From: Rhynchospora pubera
Lineage: Eukaryota; Streptophyta; Magnoliopsida; Poales; Cyperaceae
Assembly: GCA_028095005.1 (NCBI GenBank)
Contig: CM051460.1
Coordinates: forward strand, 186,356,742 to 186,420,741
Direction: 5' to 3'
DNA: 64,000 nucleotides
Every line of letters starts with the position of its first letter. Position 1 is the first letter of the stretch. Made by a program: the position numbers and the translations under genes. Below the pieces are notes generated by a model. The model was not told the origin of the DNA. It made no database searches and saw only the letters and a program-made list of their open reading frames with translations. Of this stretch, positions 12,328 to 23,585 are shown piece by piece.

Positions 12328-12676
12328 AGTTTATACTGATCAAAGGAAGAACTACAAAAAAAATTACCTTGTCGATCATATTTAATAGAGATTCTAAACT
12401 AAACATTTAGAAGAACATAATAGCTAGAATCGAAGGACAAAAATCCCTGATCTTGAATTGCCATAACTGCAAGTGAAACAAAAAAAGGAAAATAAAACCC
12501 ATATGCATCAAAAGTGAATAAAAGCAAAATGATAAGAGAAAGCAAAAATGTAAAAATGAAAAATATATCAAGCTTATTTAACTATATATGAAAGCTCACC
12601 TGTAGGGAATAATCCATATCTTTTGACAAATCAAATAAGAATGATATACGTCTTATTCATGGCAAATTTCCTTTGT

Positions 12677-14040
12677 CTATCTTATAGTTTTAATGAAGCG
12701 TTCAAGTAGGCCAATTCCAGCAAAATACTTTCCCTGGTGAAAAGCTTGGCCCAATTCCAGCTCAGAAGGTAGGCGGGACCCATCTCCAGCAAAGGTACCG
12801 GCACCTAAGGAGAGCCTCCTTTGACCTTTTCCATTTCAAACATGCCAGCACCAAATGTGTACCCCACTGGTACAAAAATCATTCCATGATGTACAAGCTG
12901 AGTAATTGCTGTCAGACTGTAAAATTGGAAAGTTTTTATTAGAAGAAATTATCAATATCTAATTTAGTTTGATGATTTGCACTAAGGTACAATGCAGTCA
13001 GGGAGGTCATTAATAATTTAACTCGTTTGGTAGAATATCAAATTACTTACAAATTTTGACTAATATTGTATTACCTAAAAGAAACTTTTAGGTTGGATCA
13101 AATAGACCTGAAGTAAGTGTCATCATAATAGACTTTTAAAGTTCAGGACCACATGCTTTGGTACTGTCACCAATAACATCCATTATTGTTTTGACAGATA
13201 GTTATGCAACTGCTTCTGAATTGGAATTGACTGCTATTCCGACAACTATTTGTTGAATAGAACTGCGTGGGACCTGATACTGGTAAGTCCTATGTAAGAC
13301 CACCAAGGGACAGGCCAATTAGGTTTTTCTTCTGTGCCCACATAACAGTGTACCAAAAATAAGAAAATAATCAAAATCAAACACAAAAAAGAAAATATAT
13401 ACAAATATGTACTTACGGGGTGGTCTCTTGGCCGCCACCTTGGGATCTCGTACTGTAAAAGATGCCAGCAGGCTTACCGGCCAAATCCTGACCCTGCCAG
13501 AGGCCGCCAGTGGCATCAAAAAATGACTTCATCTGACCGGCCATCATGCCAAAACGTGTCGGAAAACCAAAAATAATGCCATCTGCCTCTGCCAGCTGGC
13601 TTGGGGTGATAATTAGTACCTCACTTTTTGGTGGGGCCCCCATCTTACCCAAAACATCTTCTGGTAGTGTCTCTGGTACCTGTTTTCCCAGAACAAACTT
13701 TTGTCAGCTTCAAATTCTACCTTTGGTTGTGTATTTCTGGTTTACACTGCTGTTTAGCCGAGGCAAAATTGTATTCTCTCATAACTTATTAATGTGTCAT
13801 TTGTGTCACATTTAATTTTAATCTTTTTGTGCGCGCACGTGTGTGTGTATTTCTGTTCTCTAATGTTTGGCCAATGGAGCTATTCAATGCTCATGAATTA
13901 TTCTTTTGTCATTTTTACTGGTACCAGGCTATCTGGATAAGTGTACCTGGAATAGCTTGACCTCGACTCCTTCGACTGAAGAAGCGTCCTTTTTAATTTC
14001 TTGTGCTAGCTTCTCGACATGTCCATACATGGAGTAATAT
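12677..14040 (-). pseudogene. FQR1/WrbA-type NAD(P)H:quinone oxidoreductase, frameshifted
   Basis: Minus-strand exons match plant FQR1 flavodoxin-like quinone reductases, which transfer two electrons from NAD(P)H to quinones using FMN. Exon 13947-14040 encodes YYSMYGHVEKLA. Exon 13417-13679 encodes GKMGAPPKSE, GFPTRFGMMAGQ and ATGGLW, ending in QGGGQETT. Exon 12677-12916 begins LTAITQLVHHGMIF and includes TFGAGMFEM. Exon borders and phases agree. After GGSP the frame hits TAG at 12805-12807 because one T of a Tyr codon is missing. Beyond it the normal C-terminal sequence (GAGTFAGDGSR, AFHQGKY) continues in the shifted frame to 12677. The expected tiny first exon (MA-KVYIV) was not found upstream. 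A single-base assembly error would mimic this, but the missing exon also argues for a pseudogene. Confidence 0.85.
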
Positions 14041-15865
14041 CTAAACAAAAAATTATCAAATATGAATTAATTTTAAAGTACAATTTTTGTTTATAATGAT
14101 AGAAATTTTGTTTGCTAAACTTTTGGCACCCCACCAGATGACCTGATGGTACTTTAGAATAAAATATTATATAATATTTTGTTTCTGAGGTTTATATATA
14201 AAATAACCTTCTCACACTCTAATCAATGCCTTTCTGGTCAACTGTTCCTGAAGTGATACTGTACATACCTTTGTTTCCTTTTCTTACCCTAGGAATGCTT
14301 AATATTGCTTATATATTTGCTGTGTGATATATTTGCTTATATTCTCAAAAATAGAAGCCCAAAACAAAAGAAAACAAGTGTTGTGGGAAATTATGGATGT
14401 ACAATTGCAATTATTATAAAGGGCTAATTGATTGGGACATTCCATTTCTGTAAGTTTATACCAACACAATTAATTAAGGACTAAGAAAAAGTGAAATTTT
14501 AGTTATTATTAATCATCTACCAAAGCCAAATTGTGTCGTTGAACATTATTCTTTTTGTCTGTGATAAGGCTATGCATGCCTGACCCATCTAAATTCAAAA
14601 AGAAAGAAAAGAAAAAACATAGGAAATTGTAGACCAGAATGGGAAAACAAACAGTGGGAGAGGTGGTGTTTTGTTAAATAACCAATGGTTTCACACTCGG
14701 TGACAAATTAATCTTGAACAGCTCATGTCCATGTAGCACTGCTTCTTGACCTTCCCCTTCTCAGCTTGCCCCTCTTCGGCCCTCTCCCTATACTATCAAT
14801 TTTTTCAACAATTATTTTAATAAGCTTAGAATCCTCATAACTGAAAGACAGACAAAATCCATTACAACCACCAGCTTTTTTTATTATTCTTCCTTAGTAC
14901 CTAAATCACAGGGTAAAATCCTTTTAACAATTGACTTTTATGAGGAACGATTAGGACAAAATATGCACAAACAGCCAGGGAAAATGTTTCATTCGTATTC
15001 TTCCAAATTCAAACACCCAATTAACAGATCAATAACTCATCACAATATTTTCTTCTTATGAATAATCCTTAAAATCATTAGATATTCCTATTATTTCATA
15101 GTTTAGTTAATATCTGGGGCAAATCAGGTACTCTTTTGGAGACATCAAGATAACAGGGTATGACTGTCGCAGTCATTTCATGGTGTTATTTTAATCCTCA
15201 TTTTTTTTGGTGTATATACGATGATTCAAAGTTTGAAGAAGCCACAAAAATCTGGAATGCTTACAAGACCTACTGAGTCTCTAGGACGCCATAATCTTCA
15301 TCCTTCTAGTTTTGCGTGTCAGGCTTTCAGCATATCTGTCTCGCTTTATTTGCCTTGATTGCATTGCTCTTGTCTCAGCCTATCGAATAAAGAATAACTT
15401 AGTAAACGAAAATGAAACAGAAATATTGAGAAATAGAAAACAACTTAGTTTTTAAGGACACCTTGACTGTGCTTCACACACTTCCCTCTTCTTTGCCTAC
15501 CAGTAAGGAATCGAGGTACACACCGAACTGGTACCTGTTGTAAACAATGCAAAATCAATTCAATACTGCAGTCGAAGAATCTGTTTAAGTTATCATTCTA
15601 TATCAAGCATTTATCATATACATTTACCATGTTTAAGTTATTAGTGTATAAATACAAATGTATTACAGTTGCTCTTGACAACATTAGTGAACCAAAATAA
15701 AAAAAGAATGATTAGTACCTTAAAGTTGAAAGCTCCAACATCCCTGCATACAGTGGAAGAATAAAAAGAAGTTTTAATTAAGGACTGAGATAGAGTTTCT
15801 AAAAAATATAAGTACATATAAATTTAGGTGAAGAACAGACTGACACAATAATTTTGTGACTACAT
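14041..15865. other. Intergenic DNA with weak exon-like segments
   Basis: No gene is supported. On the minus strand, short open segments with plausible splice sites occur at about 15714-15745, 15460-15533 and 15285-15385; the last one ends in TAG. Their phases do not join cleanly and I do not recognise the peptides. They could be remnants, or untranslated exons reaching back to a GTATGT donor near 16537. Confidence 0.35.
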
Positions 15866-16068
15866 GGATTAGATGAATAAGAATAAGAAATTTCGGTATG
15901 CGTGCTTATCCAAATTCCTTATTCTTATACCATGGTTTTGTTAGTATAGGAATAAGGGCCCAAATTCCTTATTCTTGTGTTGTTTGTGTTGCACAAGAAT
16001 AAGAATAAGCACACATACCGAAATTCCTTATTCTTATTCCTTATTCCATGCTCATCCAAACACACCCC
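15866..16068. mobile_element. MITE-like imperfect inverted repeat, copy A
   Basis: About 200 bp that folds on itself. The left arm (GAATAAGAATAAG, then AATTTCGGTATGCGTGCTTAT) is answered by its reverse complement at about 15985-16045. The centre holds AGTATAGGAATAAGGGC. The right tip CATCCAAACACACCCC resembles Harbinger/hAT-type ends, but the left tip is degraded, so I could not find a target duplication. Copy B at 17041-17252 is the same family. Confidence 0.6.
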
Positions 16069-17040
16069 AAATATATTGCAGAGACTAGTTGAATAAGGAT
16101 ATTTTATAAGACATTGAACTTTAAGTAGCAACAATTCTCACCTTAAATATGTAATTTAGTAACTGAAAACTATATACTCCAAAAATGTCCCTCACCGTTA
16201 AGAAAAATAAAAGGTAAATAAATCTCTATAACTGTCTAACTATCTATTGTCTCATTGGAGATAGGAAATGGAGAGTATGAGTATATAATTATTAATAGCA
16301 CAATTTAAAAAAATTCAATACAACGTGTTTCAGATAGTTTATTTGCTATAAATGCTACCAGGATAACAACATTAATTGAACAAAGGAACAGAAGCACCCA
16401 ATTAATTTTGCACCTAAATCCGATTGGGCAATAAACGAAGGAAACAAAGGATTGGAAAAAGCATAAATTGATAAAATTTAGCACTGCAACGCCAAAATCA
16501 AATGTCAAAAATTGAGTAAAAAGGAAGAAAAAAAAAACATACGGGAAGATACTGGAGAAGTGTAGCAGGTCTAAGCAGAAGACACGGCGTGAACGGAACA
16601 AATCAGAGGGAAATCATTCACCGATTGCTCCGAGGCGGCTTCGAAGGAGGCAGAGGAAATAAGAGCACGGAATGGAATTAAATGCGGTAGACCAACAACA
16701 GTAATTACAGTCGAAATAGAAAAGGTCCACATTAATATCAGAAGAACGGGCGCACGGAAAAAAATGAACCACCGCCCCATCCCAGACGAAGGTTGAGCCG
16801 CTGGATCCCAAACGAACGGACGAAATAATTCTCGGAAGATATTGACAAACCGCACTGTTCATAGGCGGGAATATTGATGCATGTGACGTCAGCAATCCAG
16901 AGTTCAGAATCAATCTCAACCATCTGATGGCAGATCCGACGGCTGGTGTGCATTTGAGATTGTAATGATTATTTTTCACTGTAGGATTCACATCAGCATC
17001 CAACTAAACGTTAGTAGGTTCTAACTAATATCTCTTTTCA
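16069..17040. other. Intergenic DNA, possible minus-strand 5' untranslated exon
   Basis: The stretch at about 16540-16900 is richer in GC than its surroundings. On the minus strand it runs into a GTATGT donor near 16537, as a first untranslated exon might. An open frame at 16571-16855 has no family resemblance and no coding character that I can defend. Confidence 0.3.
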
Positions 17041-17252
17041 GTGTGTTTGGATGAACCGGGAATAGAAAAATAAGAAAAATAAATTTCGGTTTGCGTATTT
17101 ATTCTTATTTTTTTTATATCATGATTTTTTTAGTATAGGAATAAGGGTTTTTATTTTTTATTCTTGTATTGTTTGGATTGCACAAGAATAATAATAAGCA
17201 CGCAAATCGGAATTATTTATTTCTATTCCCTATTCCGTATCATTAATGTGCC
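17041..17252. mobile_element. MITE-like imperfect inverted repeat, copy B
   Basis: Begins GTGTGTTTGGATGAACC and contains the same inner modules as copy A: AAATTTCGGTTTGCGT, TTAGTATAGGAATAAGGG and GCACAAGAATAATAATAAGC. The arms are inverted with respect to one another. It lies about 530 bp upstream of the TMS1-like start codon. No target duplication could be fixed. Confidence 0.55.
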
Positions 17253-17581
17253 TATGTTTAAAAAATTTCTGGATCCTTCCCTGATAACGGTGATGATAGA
17301 AGAGTGTTATGGTCCTAAGCTAATCTGATTTACAATCAACCTGATATGGATATGTATGGTTAAAATATTATATTTTAGTGTTCGGATAATAAAATTAGAA
17401 ATGCTCGTCTATCCCTGGTCAGAAACCAAGAACAAGAGATGTTCTGAACGGAATTCACTGGAGAAGATTAGAAACAGTTAAGTTTCACGGTTACTCCCCG
17501 TTAATTTCGCCACGCCAAATCCTGAATTCCTATTGGTCAGATATCGTGGGAAAATATGATGCCGCCGCGTGTCCAGAACTC

Positions 17582-17596
17582 GGAAACTTCTCGAAT
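17582..17596 (+). promoter_or_regulatory. Perfect heat-shock element upstream of TMS1-like gene
   Basis: The sequence reads GAA-AC-TTC-TC-GAA, three alternating nGAAn/nTTCn units with exact spacing. It sits about 75 bp upstream of the TATA box and 190 bp upstream of the start codon. Heat-shock factors bind such trimers. The Arabidopsis relative TMS1 is needed for heat tolerance of pollen tubes, so the site fits the gene. An ATTGG box followed by CGTGG lies at 17532-17549 and recalls an ER-stress element, but its spacing is not the consensus. Confidence 0.7.
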
Positions 17597-17654
17597 CTCA
17601 AAACCGCGAAGCTTCTTTGCCAAAGCGAAAACCCCGCCAGTTTCCGACCGACTC

Positions 17655-17660
17655 TATAAA
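17655..17660 (+). promoter_or_regulatory. TATA box of TMS1-like gene
   Basis: TATAAA in CTCTATAAAATCC lies 129 bp before the ATG at 17784. This would put the transcription start near 17690 with a leader of about 95 nt. Confidence 0.7.
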
Positions 17661-17783
17661 ATCCGGAAAATACTTCCTTCGACAACGATTGATCAATAAA
17701 CGACACAAATTGTGGATTTCAAACAAGGAGGAGACTAGGAGAGAAAGAAATAGAGCGATTGCTAATTGCGACAAAGCTCAGCT

Positions 17784-20700
17784 ATGGTGCGACGAATTCT
17801 CTTGGTTTCTTTTGTCGTGCTCAATGTGCTACCTCTCTTTGATGCATCGAAACCTCAAGATCCCTATAAGGTGAGGAGAAGTCAATTTCGTGTTCGTTTT
17901 TTTTATCAAGTTTTGTGCTTTTCGATTTTTATTGGGTTTTGTCTGTTCGATTTCTTGCATAATGCTATTATTGTTGGGGGAGAGAACCTGGTAAATAGGG
18001 AACTAGAAGTTCCCAATTGAGTCATTTTTTAGCTTATAATTTCTTTTTCCCAAAGATAATTTTGTTGGGTATATTATTGCAAATTGAAGCCAGTATCTTA
18101 TAGTGGGGTCTTCCATTGGAACAATTCAAAGTAAAAAGAACAAAAACCCAATTGGTTGAGTTGCTGTTTATAAACCTTGCACTCACATTGCAAGTTATTG
18201 TGATTTGCAGTTTAGAAATAACAAGATCATTTGAAGCTAGCTGTTGAATCTGAAAAATACAATGAATTGTTTAACTGTTATCAACATGATCTCACCATTG
18301 GTTGCCTATTGATTCAATAAAGCCAATAAGTTCATTTTAGCTTAACAGTCTGCATGACAAATTTATCTGGATTCAGCCAATTTCCACCTTACTCTGATTA
18401 GTTTTATAATCAGGCCAAACTATACTACTTTGCAGGTCCTAGGAGTTGACAAGAATGCAAGCCAGCGAGACATCAAGAAAGCTTTTCACAAGTATGGAAT
18501 ATTTTATTTTACAACATTTCTTAATAATTTCAAATCAGTAGGTAAATTACCTGAGCCTTTTCTTATATTATTTGAAACAATTGCAGGCTTTCTCTGCAGT
18601 ACCATCCTGATAAGAACAAAGCCAAGGGTGCACAAGAGAAGTTTGCCGAGATAAACAATGGTAAGTTAATTTTTAGTGCTACTGCCTATTTGTTTCCTTT
18701 TTGCTATTTCGTACTATTTGTTCTTTCAAAATGAAATTTTGCCCAACCACTTGCCAGAACTAATTTATTGATTAAATAATGGTTTTGCAGCTTATGAAAT
18801 TCTCTCAGATGAAGAAAAAAGGAAGAACTATGATCTTTATGGACATGACACTCCTAACCCAGGTTTCGAGAACAGTAACTTCGGCGGAAATCGAGATGGC
18901 TACACTTACTTCACAAGTGGTGGAGCTGGGGCTGGACCTGGCAGCAACTTTTTCAGATCAGATCAGAGTGGATGGCAGTCAATGGGAGGTCAAGGAAACA
19001 CCAAAACATACTCTTTCTCCTTTGGGGGCGGTGGTGATCCCAGTGGCGGGTTTGGATTTGGTGACATATTTTCCAACTTCTTTGGTGGTGCAAGTGGGGA
19101 TCAATCAGGTGGATTTGGCAATTTTGGTGGGTCAAAGCCTAATTCCAGACCAGCTACTACTGCTGAAATTGTGGATGTCACTTCTCAGTATTTTAATAAA
19201 CAAATTGTTGACAAAGGAATGACTTGGCTTCTAATATTCTTCAACCCTGGTTCAAGGCAATACCTTACTCTTGAAACCCTAGCGGAGGATGTAGCTAACT
19301 CATTAGACGGAGCATTGAAGGCTGGAAAAATAAACTGTGCAAATGAGAAAAGTATCTGTCAGAAAGCGGGGTTAACAGGTGGTAGATCTGCCCGCTTATA
19401 TGTATACTCCTACACATCAAGTGATAAGGGATCTTTGGTTGAATACACTGGGGACTACACTGCAAAGAACTTAAAGGCATTCTGTCAGGAATACTTGCCA
19501 AGGTTTTCTAAAAGAGTAGATATCAGTCAATTTGTTTTTCCATCAAACAGTGCAGAAAATCTTCCTCAGGTTCTTTTACTTTCAACCAAGAAAGATACAC
19601 CGGTGATGTGGCGTGCTCTTAGTGGCTTGTATAGGAAGCGCTTCTTGTTTTATGATGCACAGGTACAGTCCTCATTTTTTTTTTCCTAAAACATTGTTAA
19701 CGCTCTATTTTTTGATGTAATCACATTGCATTAGAACTTTATGATTAATAATCAAATCTTCAGGAAGAAATTGTTAAATGGGAAAATGATGTGCTTTTCT
19801 TGTCTTACATATATAGGTCCATGATGCATCAAATCCAATCATGAGAAGATTAGGTATAACCAGCCTGCCAGCCATGATTGGTCGAACAGTAGATGGGAAA
19901 GAGCATGTTATTAAAGCAGGAATCTCTGTTAAAGATTTGAAATCTGGCATCGATGAACTCAAGTCTCTGCTCGAAAGCTTTGAGAAAAAAAATAAGAAAG
20001 TGGCAGCTTCGCACAAGTCCACAAAGCAATCTCAGCCAGATCAGCAAGAGACTTCTGTTCCCATTCTCTCTTCATCGAATTTTGATAATGTATGTGGTGA
20101 GAAGGTTGCAGTGTGTGTCATCGGTGTGTTCAGGTCTTCTAAGTCCAAGGAAATGCTGGAAAAATTTTTGGCAGAGGTACGTAATTTCTTCTCGTTTTAG
20201 CTAGCAATAGCAAGTTAAGTTATTCCAAGAACTTACAGTAATAATGTTGTCATTTATTTATTTATTTTTGAAAAAAAGAATAAGCCTGCTGCATTTACCA
20301 GGAAAAGCAAGGAATTACACAATAATTAAATATGATCAAGTGAAATACCCCCAGAAACTTCATCAAACCCCTATAACTGGACTCAGCACACAACAACACC
20401 TGCATCCTTGGCGAAGCACACACAATTGTCCTTTGTTCCCTTTTTAGTCCTTTATCTGTTACTGGCAATGATGGACATTTTATGTACTGCAACCTCCGCT
20501 TACATTTCAGATTGTCGTCCATCTCTGAAAACTTAAATCTACTAACTACAACCTAATATACCAGTAAACTGGTACACTACCATATTCTGCCATATGATCA
20601 ATAAACACAGACTTTTGCAGAAATTCCACCAACAATGTTACTACCAAACCATCAACTGTTTAACAATTCAGAGGTTTCTAATAAAAAACATTTTGTTGGC

Positions 20701-21159
20701 GGCATTTGGCTGCCTAGAAAAACTTAAATGTTGTATTTCTTGTAACAAACAAACACCTCATTTCAACTGTGTACAGGTACGTGTACCAGTACACACCACA
20801 AGTCCTTTCCTTGAACTTCTCAAAAGGTAAATATAGGCAATTTACTTTCCAGAGTGCTGCTCACCTCTTTGGTTTTGTTGTCTCAGATTTCTCAGAAGAC
20901 TTTGGTGAGGCGACAGTCTGGAAGTTCAGTGAAGTATGCACTGCTTGATGCAAATAAACAATCAGCATTTCTTTCATCCTTCGATAAATCTGGATATAAA
21001 TCCTACGATAAGCTCATAGTGGCTTACAAGCCTCGAAAGGGTAGATTTGCAACTTTGACACAAAATTTGACGATGGAGGAAACAGAGAAGTTTGTGGGCT
21101 CTGTCTTAAATGGGGATGTTCAATTTTCAAATGTGAGGCAGAAATTAGTTCTTAGATAA
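17784..21159 (+). CDS. TMS1: ER-luminal DnaJ co-chaperone, TMS1/ERDJ3A-like
   Basis: Six exons join in phase: 17784-17870, 18436-18491, 18587-18660, 18791-19662, 19817-20176 and 20887-21159, giving 573 codons plus stop. This is close to Arabidopsis TMS1/ERDJ3A. An N-terminal signal peptide (MVRRILLVSFVVLNVLP) is followed by a J-domain from about residue 26 with HPD at 54-56. Then come a Gly/Phe-rich stretch (about 110-190) and thioredoxin-like segments without a CxxC active site. The conserved VLLLSTKKDTPV block and C-terminal AYKPRKGRFAT match the family. It would stimulate BiP-type Hsp70 in the ER. The last intron is the longest (710 bp) and may hold an old insertion. The start is the only ATG giving a signal peptide. 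Confidence 0.95.
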
Positions 21160-21555
21160 TTTGTATAGCATGTCGGGTCTTATTCAATTTTGGAATATTC
21201 TTTGTAAATAAATGTGCAATTTATATCTATTCAAAGTATATTAGCGAGGAGATGGCAATGGCGTGACAAATCATTCAAAATGCTTTAGTTCTGTAGTTTT
21301 TCCTGCAAGAGAAATCTTAAGACAACCTAATTATTCTGTCTTAAATGGGGCAGTCATTTTTACATTTAATCCCAGTGTGTATCTAATAATGTGCATTTAT
21401 CTTTCATGTGATTAAGTGGCTTGACCCTCATTTTTTGCACCAAAACGAAAAAAGAAAAAAGAAAAAAGAAAATGTACACTTATCCAAGATGCTAATTAAC
21501 AAATTAATCGTCTACAGCGTCACCATCTAACTTCTCCATTCTAAAATTTTGTTCC
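21160..21555. other. 3' flank of TMS1-like gene
   Basis: AT-rich sequence with possible poly(A) signals (AATAAATG near 21207). A short AAAAAAGAAAAAAG repeat lies near 21450. No gene was seen. Confidence 0.5.
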
Positions 21556-22109
21556 AATTGAATTAACTAACACTTACTTTTCTGTTTTAAATGTTGCACA
21601 ATACGAGACAAAGCGAGCAAATCTATCACTTCGTGAGAATTATATAACCCCTCAATCAGCAAACCACTATGAATGCTTGTCGCAGTTTCTTTCTGTTTTT
21701 TTTTTTTAATATTATGTTTCTTTTATTGTTTCAATTTAGCGGAGAACAGACGTATTCTTATATTTCCTGTTAAGGAACTTGAGTAATAAATTCTCAACAC
21801 AATATTTGGTCCGTCATATTTTCATTTTGCATGATGCACCATTTACAATTGAATTAACTAAAACGCACCTTTTCTATTTTATAAATGATGGACAAAACGA
21901 GCAAAACGATGACTATTATATAACACCTCAATCAGTAAAGCACCCTTAAATGCTTGTCGCAGTTTCTTTCTGTTCATTTTTTTGTGCGTTTGTTGTTTCA
22001 ATTTAGCGGAGAAGAGACGCATGAGATATTTCCTGCAAAGAACCTCTGTAATAAATGACACATCATATTTGGTTCTTCATATTTTCATTTTGCATGATGC
22101 ACCATTTTT
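21556..22109 (+). repeat. Tandem duplication upstream of the desiccation-protein gene
   Basis: The unit at about 21556-21846 (291 bp) is repeated at about 21847-22109 (263 bp), head to tail. Both start AATTGAATTAACTAA. Both contain ACCTCAATCAG, TGCTTGTCGCAGTTTC, TTTCAATTTAGCGGAGAA, ATATTTCCTG and end TTTTGCATGATGCACCATTT. They differ by scattered substitutions and small indels. The second copy ends about 320 bp before the ATG of the PCC13-62-like gene. Confidence 0.88.
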
Positions 22110-22363
22110 ATAATATATTAGTTGATATGACTCATACGAGGTTAAAATTAAGATCAGCAAAAAGAAAAAAAAATTATAGTTTGTATATCAACAATCCTAA
22201 CTTATTTTTAGATAATTTTAGGATTAATTGCTGTTGGAATATTGTAGTACTCAAACTTCTACTTGAAATCTGTTAAACATACCAATCATTTTTAATAATT
22301 ATTTTTGGAAAAAAAAAATAATGTTGCGCTCTAAAATCTGCAGAACGCCCTTGTTACATGATT

Positions 22364-22379
22364 CTTTATATATATATTC
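22364..22379 (+). promoter_or_regulatory. TATA box of PCC13-62-like gene
   Basis: TTTATATATATATTC lies about 60 bp upstream of ATG 22431, suggesting a leader of roughly 30 nt. Confidence 0.55.
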
Positions 22380-22430
22380 TCAACTTTGATCAATCAAGTA
22401 CCATATTATTTCAAAGTTAAAAAGTTAACC

Positions 22431-23585
22431 ATGGTTGCGAACTTTTCTGCAGCCATCTTTGCCTTCTTTCTCTTCACCGCTCTCCTTGCCAACTTTACTT
22501 CAGCCCAGTTACATAAACTCTCTCTTCCCGAATCAGATGTCGATCTTCTTGAGTTTCCGCTAAACCTTGAATATCTCGAAGCTGAGTTCTTCCTATGGGG
22601 ATCACTGGGCCATGGCCTTGACAAGGAGGTCCCACAGCTTGCTGAGGGTGGTCCAGCTCCCATTGGCGGCAGGAAGGCAAATCTCGATCCTCTGATTAAC
22701 GACGTTGTTTTGCAATTTGCGTACCAAGAAGTTGGCCATCTCAGGTCAGCCATAATAATTAAATTAACTAATTGTCTTTCACATGATCAGAAAATTGATG
22801 TGCTTTACCATCAGTCATTTTATGCATAAAATATGTAATAACTTGTTATGTGGTCTTAACTGTACAAACCTAAGGGCCATAAAGAAGACTGTAAAGGGAT
22901 TTCCAAGACCACAGCTTGATATTAGTGCCGCTCACTTTGCAAAAATTGTTGACGAGGCATTTGAGTTCAAATTGAATCCACCTTTTGATCCCTATGCAAA
23001 TGGAGTCAACTATTTGATTGCTTCATACATCATACCATATGTTGGTCTCACCGGATATGTCGGTGCAAGCCCCAAGCTCCAGAGTGCGAAAGCCAAGAGG
23101 GTAATTAATCATTTAACCACATTATCAATTAATACATATAAAAAAATTGTTACAATTAAAAAAGAAAAACATAGATTGTTAAATGTAATGTCTTGCTTGC
23201 GGTGTATGTACAGCTTGTAGCTGGACTTCTTGGGGTAGAATCAGCTCAAGATGCGGTGATACGTGGACTGTTGTACGAGCGAGCAGGACAAAAGGTGTTG
23301 CCTTACAACATTACAGTGGCGGAGTTCACAAGCCGCATCTCCAACTTGAGGAACAAGCTAGGGAAGAGAGGTGTGAAGGACGAGGGCTTAGTCGTGCCAT
23401 TGGCGGAAGGTCCTGAATGCAAGACTCATGGAAATATCATCGCAGGTGACGTGAACTCCGTGGCCTATGATCGAACACCAGCCCAGATATTGAGGATCGT
23501 GTATGGCACTGGAAACGAGAGTATCCCTGGGGGGTTCTATCCCAAGGGCGCCGATGGGCACATTGCTCGTTACTATAGGCATTGA
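22431..23585 (+). CDS. Desiccation-related protein, PCC13-62-like (ferritin-like)
   Basis: Exons 22431-22744, 22875-23100 and 23214-23585 join in phase to give 303 residues, close to the 313 of Craterostigma PCC13-62. A signal peptide (MVANFSAAIFAFFLFTALLA) is followed by the family start: DVDLLEFPLNLEYLEAEFF, GGPAPIGGRKANLDP, AYQEVGHLRAIK, then LVAGLLGVESAQDAVIRGLL and the C-terminal GGFYPKGADGHIARYY. The Glu and His residues of a four-helix, ferritin-like bundle (LEAEFF, QEVGH, GVESAQD) are kept. Family members accumulate in drying tissues and are secreted or apoplastic. An in-frame ATG at 22386 would add residues that spoil the signal peptide, so 22431 is preferred. All splice sites are GT-AG. 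Confidence 0.94.

Larger units (their letters stand above)
6830..12393 (-). other. Putative exons of an unrecognised gene, split by a copia element
   Basis: Three minus-strand segments join in phase: 12368-12393 (26 nt, acceptor TTAG, donor GTAATT), 7026-7102 (77 nt, acceptor GGAG, donor GTAAGT) and 6830-6917 (88 nt, acceptor CCAG, donor GTAGAT). Together they read about 63 codons without a stop, rich in Leu, Lys, Met and Glu and probably helical. Removing the retrotransposon and one copy of its AGTTT target duplication leaves a 73-nt intron between the first two segments. A possible last exon starts near 6520 and stops after about 23 codons. The start codon and upstream exons are not resolved. 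I know no family for this peptide; it could be a real gene, a remnant, or chance splice sites. Confidence 0.3.

Noticed and set aside
15285..15745. Splice-flanked open segments on the minus strand
   Set aside because: The peptides are basic and unfamiliar, and the donor and acceptor phases do not join without a stop. Too weak to call a gene.
16571..17003. Overlapping minus-strand ORFs of 94-129 codons
   Set aside because: Three frames are open at once in a GC-richer patch, none has a family pattern, and a likely splice donor at 16537 suggests untranslated sequence.
17529..17551. ATTGG...CGTGG as an ER-stress response element
   Set aside because: The boxes are there, but the spacing does not match ERSE-I or ERSE-II, so it is only mentioned as a possibility.
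22386..22430. Upstream in-frame ATG of the desiccation-protein gene
   Set aside because: It would put a polar 15-residue extension before the signal peptide. The family starts at the second Met.
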